Source of the DNA: Rubrivivax sp. A210
GTDB taxonomy: Bacteria > Pseudomonadota > Gammaproteobacteria > Burkholderiales > Burkholderiaceae_C
Direction of reading: 5' to 3'
NCBI RefSeq assembly: GCF_904426505.1
Contig: NZ_CAJGBN010000011.1
Span: 1-64,000, forward strand
DNA length: 64,000 nt
Positions 57,219-64,000 of this stretch are shown here, piece by piece. How positions within the stretch are numbered: position 1 is the stretch's first letter; each line of letters begins with the position of its first letter. Both the position numbers and the translations under genes were made by a program. The notes beneath the pieces were generated by a model. The model had not been told where the DNA came from and did not search any database. It worked only from the letters and a program-made list of their open reading frames with translations.

Positions 57219-58541
57219 TCAGGGGCTGGACATGTGCAGCCAGCTCAGCTTGCGCCGCGGCAGGAGGAAGTCGACTTCTTCTTCGGGGCGCTCGCGGGCG
57301 TGCAGGGAGCGCTCGATCTTGAGGCCTTGATCCGCGGCCAGGTCGACGATCAAGGCGTGCCGGCGCGGCAGGCCGGGCTCGTAGAGCAGCACCTGGGGCC
57401 GCAGCGGGCTCTGCACGGAGGCCGAGGCCACGACCACGCCGCTGTGGCCGTCGCTGAGCAGCACCAGCGAGCCGGGGGGATAGACACCCATGGCGCGCAC
57501 GAACAGCTGCAAAAGGGTCGCGTCGAAATGGCCCTTTTCCTTGGCCCACATCGATGCCAGCGCCTCCGAGGGCGAGAGGGCATTGCGAGGGTTGACCGGG
57601 TTGGCCAGGTTGTCGAAGCGGTTGGCCACGGCGACGATCCGGGCCCCCAGGGGAATGAGGGTGCCGGCCAGCCGCCCCGGGTAGCCGCTGCCGTCCACAT
57701 GCTCGTGGTGGTGCAGGATAGCGCCTGCCACCTGAGGTGCGATGGGCCCCGCCCTGAGCGCCATCTCGTGGCCCAGCTGGCAGTGGCTGCGGTAGTTGGT
57801 CTCTTCGTACTTGTTGCGTTCCGTCCGCCGCAGCAGCGAGCGGCTGAGCGAGGCCTTGCCGATGTCGTGCAGCAGGGCGCAGACGCCGATCTCGCGCAGC
57901 GCCGCCTCCGGCAGGCGGGCCTGCTTGCCCAGCAGCAGCGCCAGCGTCATCACCGACAGCGCGTGCGCAAAGTCGATGTCCGCATGGACCTTCTCGGCGA
58001 TCAGCGCGATCGCACTGTCGGGGTCGCGCACCAGCACGGCGGCCGACTGGGCGCTGACCTCGGTCACCAGCCGCAGGCTGTTCTTCGGCGTGGCATCGAA
58101 GGAGGACAGCGCCTCGCCGACCAGCTTGGCCGCCGCCACATAGTGGCTCTGGGCCGCGTCGAGCCGGTCACGCAATAGGCTCACTGCCGCCGTCCGCTGC
58201 TGCTTGGCGGCGGTCTGCCGTGCCAGCTCGGCCGCCAGCGCTTCGCGCTGCTGCAATTCCTCGGGCGAGGGCTGCGGCGGCAGCGCGGGCCTGTCCAGCG
58301 GCGGGCTGGTGCAGCGCGACGGGTCGCAGTAGATCTGGGGCAGATTCAAGGCCGCGATCTGGCGCACCTGTTCGTCGGTGGTGACGACGAAGGAGCCGTA
58401 GAGGAACGGGTGCTCCAGCCAGCCCAGGGGAATGCGTACATGAACACCCGGTCTCAGCTGGCACGGGTCGATCTCGACCTCGCCCCGCTTCTTCGCGCCG
58501 GACGACTCGCTGCCCGATGGGTTGTCGCCGTCAGGGGCCAT
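57219..58541 (-). CDS. HD-GYP cyclic-di-GMP phosphodiesterase
   Basis: 440-aa protein with an N-terminal DUF3391-like domain (VHVRIPLGWLEHPFLYGSFV) and a C-terminal HD-GYP domain: LLHDIGKASL, HCQLGHEMAL, HHEHVDGSGYPGRL. It hydrolyses c-di-GMP. Cytoplasmic, no receiver domain. Confidence 0.9.
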   Translation of the reverse strand: MAPDGDNPSGSESSGAKKRGEVEIDPCQLRPGVHVRIPLGWLEHPFLYGSFVVTTDEQVRQIAALNLPQIYCDPSRCTSPPLDRPALPPQPSPEELQQREALAAELARQTAAKQQRTAAVSLLRDRLDAAQSHYVAAAKLVGEALSSFDATPKNSLRLVTEVSAQSAAVLVRDPDSAIALIAEKVHADIDFAHALSVMTLALLLGKQARLPEAALREIGVCALLHDIGKASLSRSLLRRTERNKYEETNYRSHCQLGHEMALRAGPIAPQVAGAILHHHEHVDGSGYPGRLAGTLIPLGARIVAVANRFDNLANPVNPRNALSPSEALASMWAKEKGHFDATLLQLFVRAMGVYPPGSLVLLSDGHSGVVVASASVQSPLRPQVLLYEPGLPRRHALIVDLAADQGLKIERSLHARERPEEEVDFLLPRRKLSWLHMSSP

Positions 58542-58586
58542 GGTCCTATCCTGCCGTTGCGGCCCGGGTTCCCGGTGTCATCGAAC

Positions 58587-59345
58587 TCAGGCCTGCTGCA
58601 AGCAGCGCGCGGCCAGGGCGTCCAGCGCCGCCGGGCCCAGGCCCAGGCGATCCTGCAGGTAGTGCTCGATGCCGCCATGGCGGCTGTCCACCCAGTGCAG
58701 CGCGGCCTCCAGGAAGCTGGGCTGCACGCCCCACATCACCTGCAGTGCTTCCAGCGGCGTGGCGCTGGGCGCCAGCGGCGGGTGGCGGTAGCAGCGCTGG
58801 GTGATCAGGAAATCGGCCATCACCACCTCGCGCGGCACGCCCAGGGCCAGCAGGATCAGCGCCGCGGCCCAGCCGGTGCGGTCCTTGCCGGCCGTGCAGT
58901 GGAAGACCAGGGGCCCCTGGCCGTGCAGCAGGTGCTGGAACAACTCGGCATAGCGCGGCGCGTGCTGGTCCACCAGCGAGCGGTAGAGGTCTTGCATCAG
59001 CCCCGTGGCGGCTGCGGCGTCGACGCGCCCGCCGGCCTCCTGCAAGGCCTGCAACTGCTGCGAGACCGAGGGCTCGATGGCCAGCGAGTGCTGGGCCACG
59101 CCGGGCAGGCTGTAGGACTGGGCGGCCCGTTCCTGTACGCCGCGAAAGTCCAGCGTGTACGCCAGCCCCAGGTCTTGCAGCAGGGCGCGGTCGGCCGCGG
59201 TCAGGCCCGCCAGGTGGTCGGAGCGGAAGATCAGCCGCCAGCGCAGCGCGCGCCCGTCGCGGCCACGGTAGCCGCCGAGATCGCGGAAATTGCTGGCGCC
59301 GGCAAGCGGCAGGATGCGTTCAGGGTGGGAGGGCATCGCGCCCAT
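58587..59345 (-). CDS. Tyrosine/serine protein phosphatase family
   Basis: 252-aa phosphatase with FHCTAGKDRTGWAAAL, the C-x5-R loop, and NFRDLGGYRGRDGR near the N-terminus, matching the Y_phosphatase3 family. Possible substrates include phosphotyrosine or phosphoinositides. Starts at 59345 (or MPSHPE at 59336). Confidence 0.85.
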   Translation of the reverse strand: MGAMPSHPERILPLAGASNFRDLGGYRGRDGRALRWRLIFRSDHLAGLTAADRALLQDLGLAYTLDFRGVQERAAQSYSLPGVAQHSLAIEPSVSQQLQALQEAGGRVDAAAATGLMQDLYRSLVDQHAPRYAELFQHLLHGQGPLVFHCTAGKDRTGWAAALILLALGVPREVVMADFLITQRCYRHPPLAPSATPLEALQVMWGVQPSFLEAALHWVDSRHGGIEHYLQDRLGLGPAALDALAARCLQQA

Positions 59346-59539
59346 TGTGCCGCCCCGGGGTGACGGCCCTGCGGCCCCGCCTGGCCCGCGATTCGTGACT
59401 TCTTCACCCCTCGGTCACGGGGGCGCGAGCCTGCGGGGCGTATTTCCGGCTTATCCCGCGTATCTGCTTTGACACAATCGTCACGCACGATGAGACGGTT
59501 CGCCAGAGAGCCGCAATTCACCCCTTCGGGAAGGTCGTC

Positions 59540-60031
59540 ATGAAGTTCATTTCCGTGTTGGCAGGTCTGTCGCTGGCCCTCGCATCGGCCGGGGCCGCGG
59601 CTGCCAGCTACAGCTTCCAGGCGCCGCTGGCGCCGGACCTGCCCATGCTCGACGCCCAGATGGTGTCGGGCCCGTCCTTCGTCGACCAGTGGGATTTCCA
59701 GGCGCCGGCCAGCGCCGTGCTGGTTACCGGGGGCGTGGACACGATCACGATGCCCGGCCTCAACATCGACAACATCCGCATCGAGCTGTACACGGCCGCC
59801 AACCAGTTTATCGCTGGCGGTGCGGCGGGCGAGTTCTCCCAGGTCACCGACGTGGCCGTCACCCCGGGGGCGTCCTATTACTTCCGCGTCAGCGGCGATG
59901 TCGTCGGCGAGCCCAATGGCTTCTACACCTTCATGGCCATCTCGGCGCCGGTGCCCGAACCCGGCGGCCTGGCGCTCGCGCTGGCCGGTGCCGTGGTGCT
60001 GGCCGGCCTGGCGCGCCGCCGCCTCACCTGA
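59540..60031 (+). CDS. FxDxF-type PEP-CTERM protein, copy 1
   Basis: 163-aa exported protein: signal peptide (MKFISVLAGLSLALASAGAAAA), a beta-rich body with FVDQWDF, and a C-terminal VPEPGG + hydrophobic helix + RRR sorting tail. PEP-CTERM proteins are processed by an exosortase (not in this window) and usually go to the surface or exopolysaccharide matrix. Confidence 0.9.
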   Translation: MKFISVLAGLSLALASAGAAAASYSFQAPLAPDLPMLDAQMVSGPSFVDQWDFQAPASAVLVTGGVDTITMPGLNIDNIRIELYTAANQFIAGGAAGEFSQVTDVAVTPGASYYFRVSGDVVGEPNGFYTFMAISAPVPEPGGLALALAGAVVLAGLARRRLT

Positions 60032-60040
60032 CTGTCCCCG

Positions 60041-60535
60041 ATGAAACTCAAAATCCTTTGCGCCGCCGGCTTGCTGTCGGCGGCGGTGGCGGCCTCGGCC
60101 TCGAGCATCAGCTACAACTTCACACTGCCGGTGGCGCCGTCCACGCCCTTCTCCGAGCGGGTGCTGGTTTCCGGGACGAGCTTCCTCGATGACTGGCACT
60201 TCATCGCCCCGCTGCAGCCTGCGACCGCCACGGGCTCGGCGATCTCGGTGGACATCCGCAATTTCTGGAACATCGACAACATCAGCATCTCGCTGCACGA
60301 CAGCCTCAACCAGGTCTTGCTGGCCGGTCTGACGGGAGAGCGCTCGACGGTCGTCAACGTGCCGCTGGTCGCTGGCTCCAGCTACCACTTTCAGATCAGA
60401 GGCAACGTGTTAGGGCCCTCCGGGGGCTCGTATTCCTTCGTTGCTGGCGCCTCGCCGGTGCCCGAGCCGGGTGCCTTTGCACTGGTGATGGCGGGGTTGG
60501 GTGCAGCCCTGCTGGTGCGTCGCCGCAAGGGCTGA
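60041..60535 (+). CDS. FxDxF-type PEP-CTERM protein, copy 2
   Basis: 164-aa paralog of the preceding gene with the same plan: signal peptide (MKLKILCAAGLLSAAVAASA), FLDDWHF, NIDNISISLHDSLNQ (compare NIDNIRIELYTAANQ), and VPEPGAFALVMAGLGAALLV plus RRRK. Nine bases after copy 1; a tandem duplication that has since diverged. Confidence 0.9.
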   Translation: MKLKILCAAGLLSAAVAASASSISYNFTLPVAPSTPFSERVLVSGTSFLDDWHFIAPLQPATATGSAISVDIRNFWNIDNISISLHDSLNQVLLAGLTGERSTVVNVPLVAGSSYHFQIRGNVLGPSGGSYSFVAGASPVPEPGAFALVMAGLGAALLVRRRKG

Positions 60536-60574
60536 TCCAGCCAACTGCCGGGCGCGGCCCGGCCGGCGCGCTTG

Positions 60575-61966
60575 TCAGCGTGCCAGTTGACGCAGCGCCT
60601 GCACGCAGGCCGCGCGGCGCGAGCCACCTTCAGCGGCCGCGCCGCCCGCGATGACCCGTCGCCCCGCCACCCAGACCTCGGCAAAGGCCGGTGCCGCGGT
60701 GGCGAAAACCAGGCCATCGAGCCGGTGCGAGGCCGGCAGGCCTTCCAGGCCGCTGGCTGCCTCGTCCAGCACCAGCAGGTCGGCGCGGGCGCCGATCTGC
60801 AGGCCCCAGTTCCTGAATCCCGCCGCGGCGGCGCCGCCGACCCGCACGCGGTCGAACAGCCGCGCCGCCGTGGCACCTTCGGCCCGGGCCGGGTCGGCCG
60901 CCACATTGCGCCGGCGCAGCAGCAGGCGCTGGCCGTACTCCAGCCAGCGCAACTCTTCCGGCCAGGCGCGGCCGACCTGGCTGTCGCTGCCGATGGACAG
61001 CGGCGTGGTGCTGGCCAGCCAGCGCGGCAGGTCGGCCAGGCCATCGCCCAGATTGGCCTCGGTGCTGGGGCAGAGCACGATGCCGGCACCGCAGGCCGCC
61101 ACGGCCGCGATCTCGTCCGGCTCGGCGTGGGTGGCGTGTACCAGCTGCCAGCGCGCGTCCAGCTCGAACTCGCGCGCCAGCCAGGCGATGGGCCTGCTGC
61201 CGGTGGCGGCCTGGCAGTCGTCGACCTCGGCCGTCTGCTCGGCGATGTGGATGTGGATGGGGCCGGGGTCGTCGCCCAGACCCTTGATGAGCCGGTGCAT
61301 GGAGGCCGGCGCTGCGGCGCGCAGCGAATGGATGGCGATGCCGGCGCTCACCTGCGGCAGGCCGAGCGCGCGCACGCCATCGCGCAGCGCCAGCACGGTG
61401 TCGACATCGCTGGCGAAGCGGCGCTGGTCAGGGCGCAGCGCCGGCTGGGCAAAGCCGGCGCGCTCGTACAGCACCGGCAGCAGCGTCAGGCCCATGCCGG
61501 TCGCGGCCGCGGCCTCGGCCAGCGCCCGGCTCATCGCCAGCGCGTCGGCATAGGGCCGGCCGTCCTCGCCGTGGTGCAGGTAGTGGAATTCGCACACCTG
61601 GGTGTAGCCACCGGCCAGCAGCTCGGTGTAGAGCTGGGCCGCCACGGCACGCAGCTGATCGGGGCTGATGCGCAGCGCCACGCCGTACATGCGGTCGCGC
61701 CAGGACCAGAAGTCGTCATGGTCGCCGCTGCGCCGCTCGGCCAGGCCCACGAAGGCGCGCTGGAAGGCGTGGCTGTGGGCGTCCACCAGCGGCGGCAGCA
61801 CGGCGCCGGGCAGGCGCGTGGCGTCGGCCGGCGCCGGCACGCCGGGTGTGATCTCGGCCCAGCGGCCCGATGCATCGGCGCGCAGCAGCACGGCGTCCTG
61901 CCAGCGCCCGTCCAGCCAGGCGCTGGGGGCCCACAAGGGTTGCGGCGTCGTCACTGGGGCCGCCAA
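60575..61966 (-). CDS. hutF: Formimidoylglutamate deiminase
   Basis: 463-aa amidohydrolase: LPPLVDAHSHAFQRAFVGLAER (metal His pair), HIHIAEQTAEV, THATHAEPDE and SIGSDSQVGR-type motifs of HutF. It converts N-formimino-glutamate to N-formyl-glutamate and ammonia in histidine degradation. Its start overlaps hutG by 16 bp. Confidence 0.92.
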   Translation of the reverse strand: MAAPVTTPQPLWAPSAWLDGRWQDAVLLRADASGRWAEITPGVPAPADATRLPGAVLPPLVDAHSHAFQRAFVGLAERRSGDHDDFWSWRDRMYGVALRISPDQLRAVAAQLYTELLAGGYTQVCEFHYLHHGEDGRPYADALAMSRALAEAAAATGMGLTLLPVLYERAGFAQPALRPDQRRFASDVDTVLALRDGVRALGLPQVSAGIAIHSLRAAAPASMHRLIKGLGDDPGPIHIHIAEQTAEVDDCQAATGSRPIAWLAREFELDARWQLVHATHAEPDEIAAVAACGAGIVLCPSTEANLGDGLADLPRWLASTTPLSIGSDSQVGRAWPEELRWLEYGQRLLLRRRNVAADPARAEGATAARLFDRVRVGGAAAAGFRNWGLQIGARADLLVLDEAASGLEGLPASHRLDGLVFATAAPAFAEVWVAGRRVIAGGAAAEGGSRRAACVQALRQLAR

Positions 61967-62745
61967 TCCAGCATGGCCTGCACCAGGGCACGCAGCAGCG
62001 GGGTCACCGCAGCGGCACGTTCATCGTGCCAGCCATAGGGTGGCGTCTCGTCCATGTAGGCGCGCCAGCACATCTCGAGCTGCACCGTATGCACGCCGGC
62101 CGCCGGGTTGCCGAAATGCCGCGTGATGTGGCCGCCCTTGAAGCGGCCGTCGACGACGTGGCTGTAGGCTGCCTGCGACGCCAGCACAGCGGCCAGCCGC
62201 TCGCGCAGCGCTGGGGCGCAGCTGCTGCCGCCCACCGTGCCCAGGTTGAGGTGCGGCAGCCGGCCCTCGAACAGCCAGGGCAGCTCGCTCTTGATGCTGT
62301 GGGCATCGAAGAGCACGACATGGCCGTGGGCGGCGCGCAGGCGCCCGATCTCCTCGCCCAGCGCCCGGTGGTAGGGCCGCCAGTAGACGGCCACGCGGCG
62401 CGCGATCTCGGCCGCGTCGGGCGCCTGGCCCTCGCGGTAGAGCGGCTCGCCGGTGAAATGGCGGGTGGGGCACAGCTCGGTGTTGTTCTGGCCCGCGTAC
62501 ATGGGCGTGTTCTCGCTCGGCCGGTTGAGGTCGATGAGGTAGCGGCTGTGGCGCGGCAGGATCAGCGTCGCGCCCAGCGCCACGGCAAAGCCGTAGAGGC
62601 GGTCGAGGAACCAGTCCGTGTCTTCGACTTCCAGCGCACGCGCCGTGTAGCGTTGCTGCTGGTCGGCCGCAATGTGGGTGCCGACATGGGGCGCGCTGAT
62701 GAGCAGGGGCGCGCTGCCGCGCTGCAGGCTGTAGATGTCGTTCAT
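61951..62745 (-). CDS. hutG: N-formylglutamate deformylase
   Basis: 264-aa N-formylglutamate amidohydrolase: [22 protein letters not shown] and [18 protein letters not shown] are conserved. It completes the five-step hut pathway (with HutF) by releasing formate and glutamate. ATGA overlap with hutI. Confidence 0.92.
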   Translation of the reverse strand: MNDIYSLQRGSAPLLISAPHVGTHIAADQQQRYTARALEVEDTDWFLDRLYGFAVALGATLILPRHSRYLIDLNRPSENTPMYAGQNNTELCPTRHFTGEPLYREGQAPDAAEIARRVAVYWRPYHRALGEEIGRLRAAHGHVVLFDAHSIKSELPWLFEGRLPHLNLGTVGGSSCAPALRERLAAVLASQAAYSHVVDGRFKGGHITRHFGNPAAGVHTVQLEMCWRAYMDETPPYGWHDERAAAVTPLLRALVQAMLDWRPQ

Positions 62746-63962
62746 GGCGCCCTTTCGACACCGCCGCAGACGACGCGGCGGCAGGGGTTGAGGCCGAAGC
62801 GGTAGGCCAGTTCGCGCGGGTGTTCGGCATCCCACACCGCGAAGTCGGCGCGCAGGCGCTCGGCCAGGCGGCCCCGGTCGGGCAGGCCCAGGGCGCGCGC
62901 CGCGTTGACGGTGACGCCGCGCAGCGCCTCTTCGGGCGTCAGGCGGAACAGCGTACACGCCATGCTCAGCATCAGCAGCAGGCTGCCGCCTGGGCAACTG
63001 CCGGGGTTGTGGTCGCTGGCGATGGCGATGGGCACGGCGGCGTCGCGCAGCGCCTGCACCGGCGGCAGCTTTGTTTCGCGCAGAAAGTAGTAGGCGCCGG
63101 GCAGCAGCATGGCCACCGTGCCGCTGGCACGCATGGCCGCGATGCCGGCCGGCGAGAGGTGTTCGAGGTGGTCGCAGCTCAGCGCATCGTGACGGGCCGC
63201 GAGCGCCGCGCCGCCCTGGTCGCTCAGTTGTTCGGCATGCAGCTTGACCGGCAGGCCCAGCGCTCGCGCGGCGCGGAAGATGCGGTCGGTCTGGGCCGGG
63301 CTGAAGCCGATGTGGTCGCAGAAGGCGTCGACTGCGTCGACCAGGCCCGCGGCCTGCTGGCCGGCCAGCCAGGAGCAGGCGGCGTCGATGTAGTCGTCGG
63401 CGCGGCCCGCGTATTCAGGCGGCAGCGCGTGCGCCGCCAGCGAAGTGGTGCGCACCGTCAGCGCCAGCTCGCGGCCCAGGCGCCGCGCCACCGCCAGGCA
63501 GCGTGCCTCGTGCGCTTGGGACAGGCCATAGCCCGACTTGATCTCGACCGTGGTCACGCCCTCGGCCATCAGCGTGCGGGCGCGGGCGGCGGCGGCGCGG
63601 AAAAGCTCGTCGTCGCTGGCGGCGCGCGTGGCTGCCACGGTGTTGAGGATGCCGCCGCCCGCCTGTGCAATCTCTTCATAGCTGGCGCCCTGCAGCCGGC
63701 GCTCGAACTCGGCCGCGCGCTGGCCGCCGTAGACCAGGTGGGTGTGGGCGTCGATGAGGCCGGGCGTGACCAGGGCGCCCTGGAGGTCGATCTCCTGGTC
63801 GGGCTGCAGATCGGGCGGCAGCGCGGCATCCGGGCCCACCCAGCGCAGCGTGTCGCCCTGCACCAGCAGGGCGCCGTCTTCCTCCCAGCCCCAGGGCGTG
63901 CCCGGCTGCAGCGTGGCCAGGCGGGCGTGGCGCCAGAGGGTGGTGATCATGGGCTCGCTCAT
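62742..63962 (-). CDS. hutI: Imidazolonepropionase
   Basis: 406-aa amidohydrolase: [51 protein letters not shown] and [11 protein letters not shown]. Opens imidazolone propionate to formiminoglutamate. The ATG at 63962 overlaps the stop of an upstream gene (ATGA); a 9-codon longer start at 63989 would lie inside that gene. Confidence 0.93.
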   Translation of the reverse strand: MSEPMITTLWRHARLATLQPGTPWGWEEDGALLVQGDTLRWVGPDAALPPDLQPDQEIDLQGALVTPGLIDAHTHLVYGGQRAAEFERRLQGASYEEIAQAGGGILNTVAATRAASDDELFRAAAARARTLMAEGVTTVEIKSGYGLSQAHEARCLAVARRLGRELALTVRTTSLAAHALPPEYAGRADDYIDAACSWLAGQQAAGLVDAVDAFCDHIGFSPAQTDRIFRAARALGLPVKLHAEQLSDQGGAALAARHDALSCDHLEHLSPAGIAAMRASGTVAMLLPGAYYFLRETKLPPVQALRDAAVPIAIASDHNPGSCPGGSLLLMLSMACTLFRLTPEEALRGVTVNAARALGLPDRGRLAERLRADFAVWDAEHPRELAYRFGLNPCRRVVCGGVERAP

Positions 63963-64000
63963 CGCGTGTGCGCCTCGAAGGCCAGCCACCAGGCGCGCAG
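63959..64000 (-). CDS. C-terminal end of a further minus-strand gene (partial)
   Basis: Thirteen codons ending [13 protein letters not shown] and a TGA that overlaps the hutI ATG. By position this may be another hut gene (such as hutD); the fragment is too short to identify. Confidence 0.4.
   Translation of the reverse strand: MRAWWLAFEAHTR

Noticed and set aside
59469..59497. TTGACA as a sigma70 -35 box before the PEP-CTERM genes
   Set aside because: No acceptable -10 at 16-18 bp (GAGACG at 17 bp).

Overview
The window is GC-rich DNA with dense, overlapping (ATGA) gene junctions. It carries a complete Mo-nitrogenase (nif) island from a Gram-negative diazotroph. The 3' end of a betaproteobacterial-type 5S rRNA, an ErpA/IscU/IscS/HscA-type Fe-S system, an O2-sensitive-type NifA without NifL, draTG, and PEP-CTERM (FxDxF) proteins together suggest a Burkholderiales betaproteobacterium, plausibly the Rubrivivax/Leptothrix/Ideonella group. 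The genus is an inference. No phage, transposase or CRISPR is visible.

Layout. (1) 1-80: end of an rRNA operon and its terminator. (2) 118-8850: a NifA/sigma54-type promoter followed by a 14-gene operon: nifB, fdxN, a HesB/IscA-like carrier, a TPR-like protein, an LRV [4Fe-4S] protein, two NifZ-domain genes, a small unknown, nifS, nifT, a small unknown, a DegT-fold protein lacking its PLP lysine, a SIR2-like protein and a 2Fe-2S ferredoxin. (3) 8894-11593, minus strand: unknown gene-draT-draG-fmdB-like, with its own sigma54-type promoter, divergent from nifH. (4) 11727-16895: nifHDK, a Shethna FeSII-like protective ferredoxin and a small unknown. (5) 16934-17268: a large palindromic repeat. 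(6) 17272-23022: nifX-like (minus), nifO, then nifE-nifN-nifX-DUF269-DUF683-fdxB-nifQ. (7) 23065-26470: modABC-modE. (8) 26530-31427: a sigma54-preceded ISC-type operon (iscS-iscU-erpA-like-iscA-hscA-fdx). (9) 31468-31818: second copy of the repeat. (10) 31845-37561: nifV-nifW-fixABCX-ferritin-like. (11) 37623-39499: nifA. (12) 39531-64000: ordinary chromosome (murI, tRNA-Ala, metY, cysK-cysE, mutL, c-di-GMP genes, PEP-CTERM proteins, the hut operon).

How it fits together. NifA (with RpoN) probably acts at TGT-N10-ACA sites found upstream of nifB, nifH and nifV; weaker variants lie before nifE and iscS. NifB, NifEN, NifX, NifQ, NifV and ModABC supply FeMo-co. NifS, the A-type carriers and the dedicated ISC operon supply Fe-S units. 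FixABCX and several ferredoxins supply electrons. DraT/DraG switch NifH off and on by ADP-ribosylation at the Arg that is present (R102). The FeSII-like protein would protect nitrogenase from O2.

The most unusual items are: a 240-bp dispersed palindrome whose two copies show four compensatory base-pair changes; two adjacent apparent pseudoenzymes (DegT-like with Ser for Lys, SIR2-like with an altered His motif) inside the nifB operon; an uncharacterised gene heading the draTG operon; and a sigma54-linked ISC operon with hscA but no hscB.
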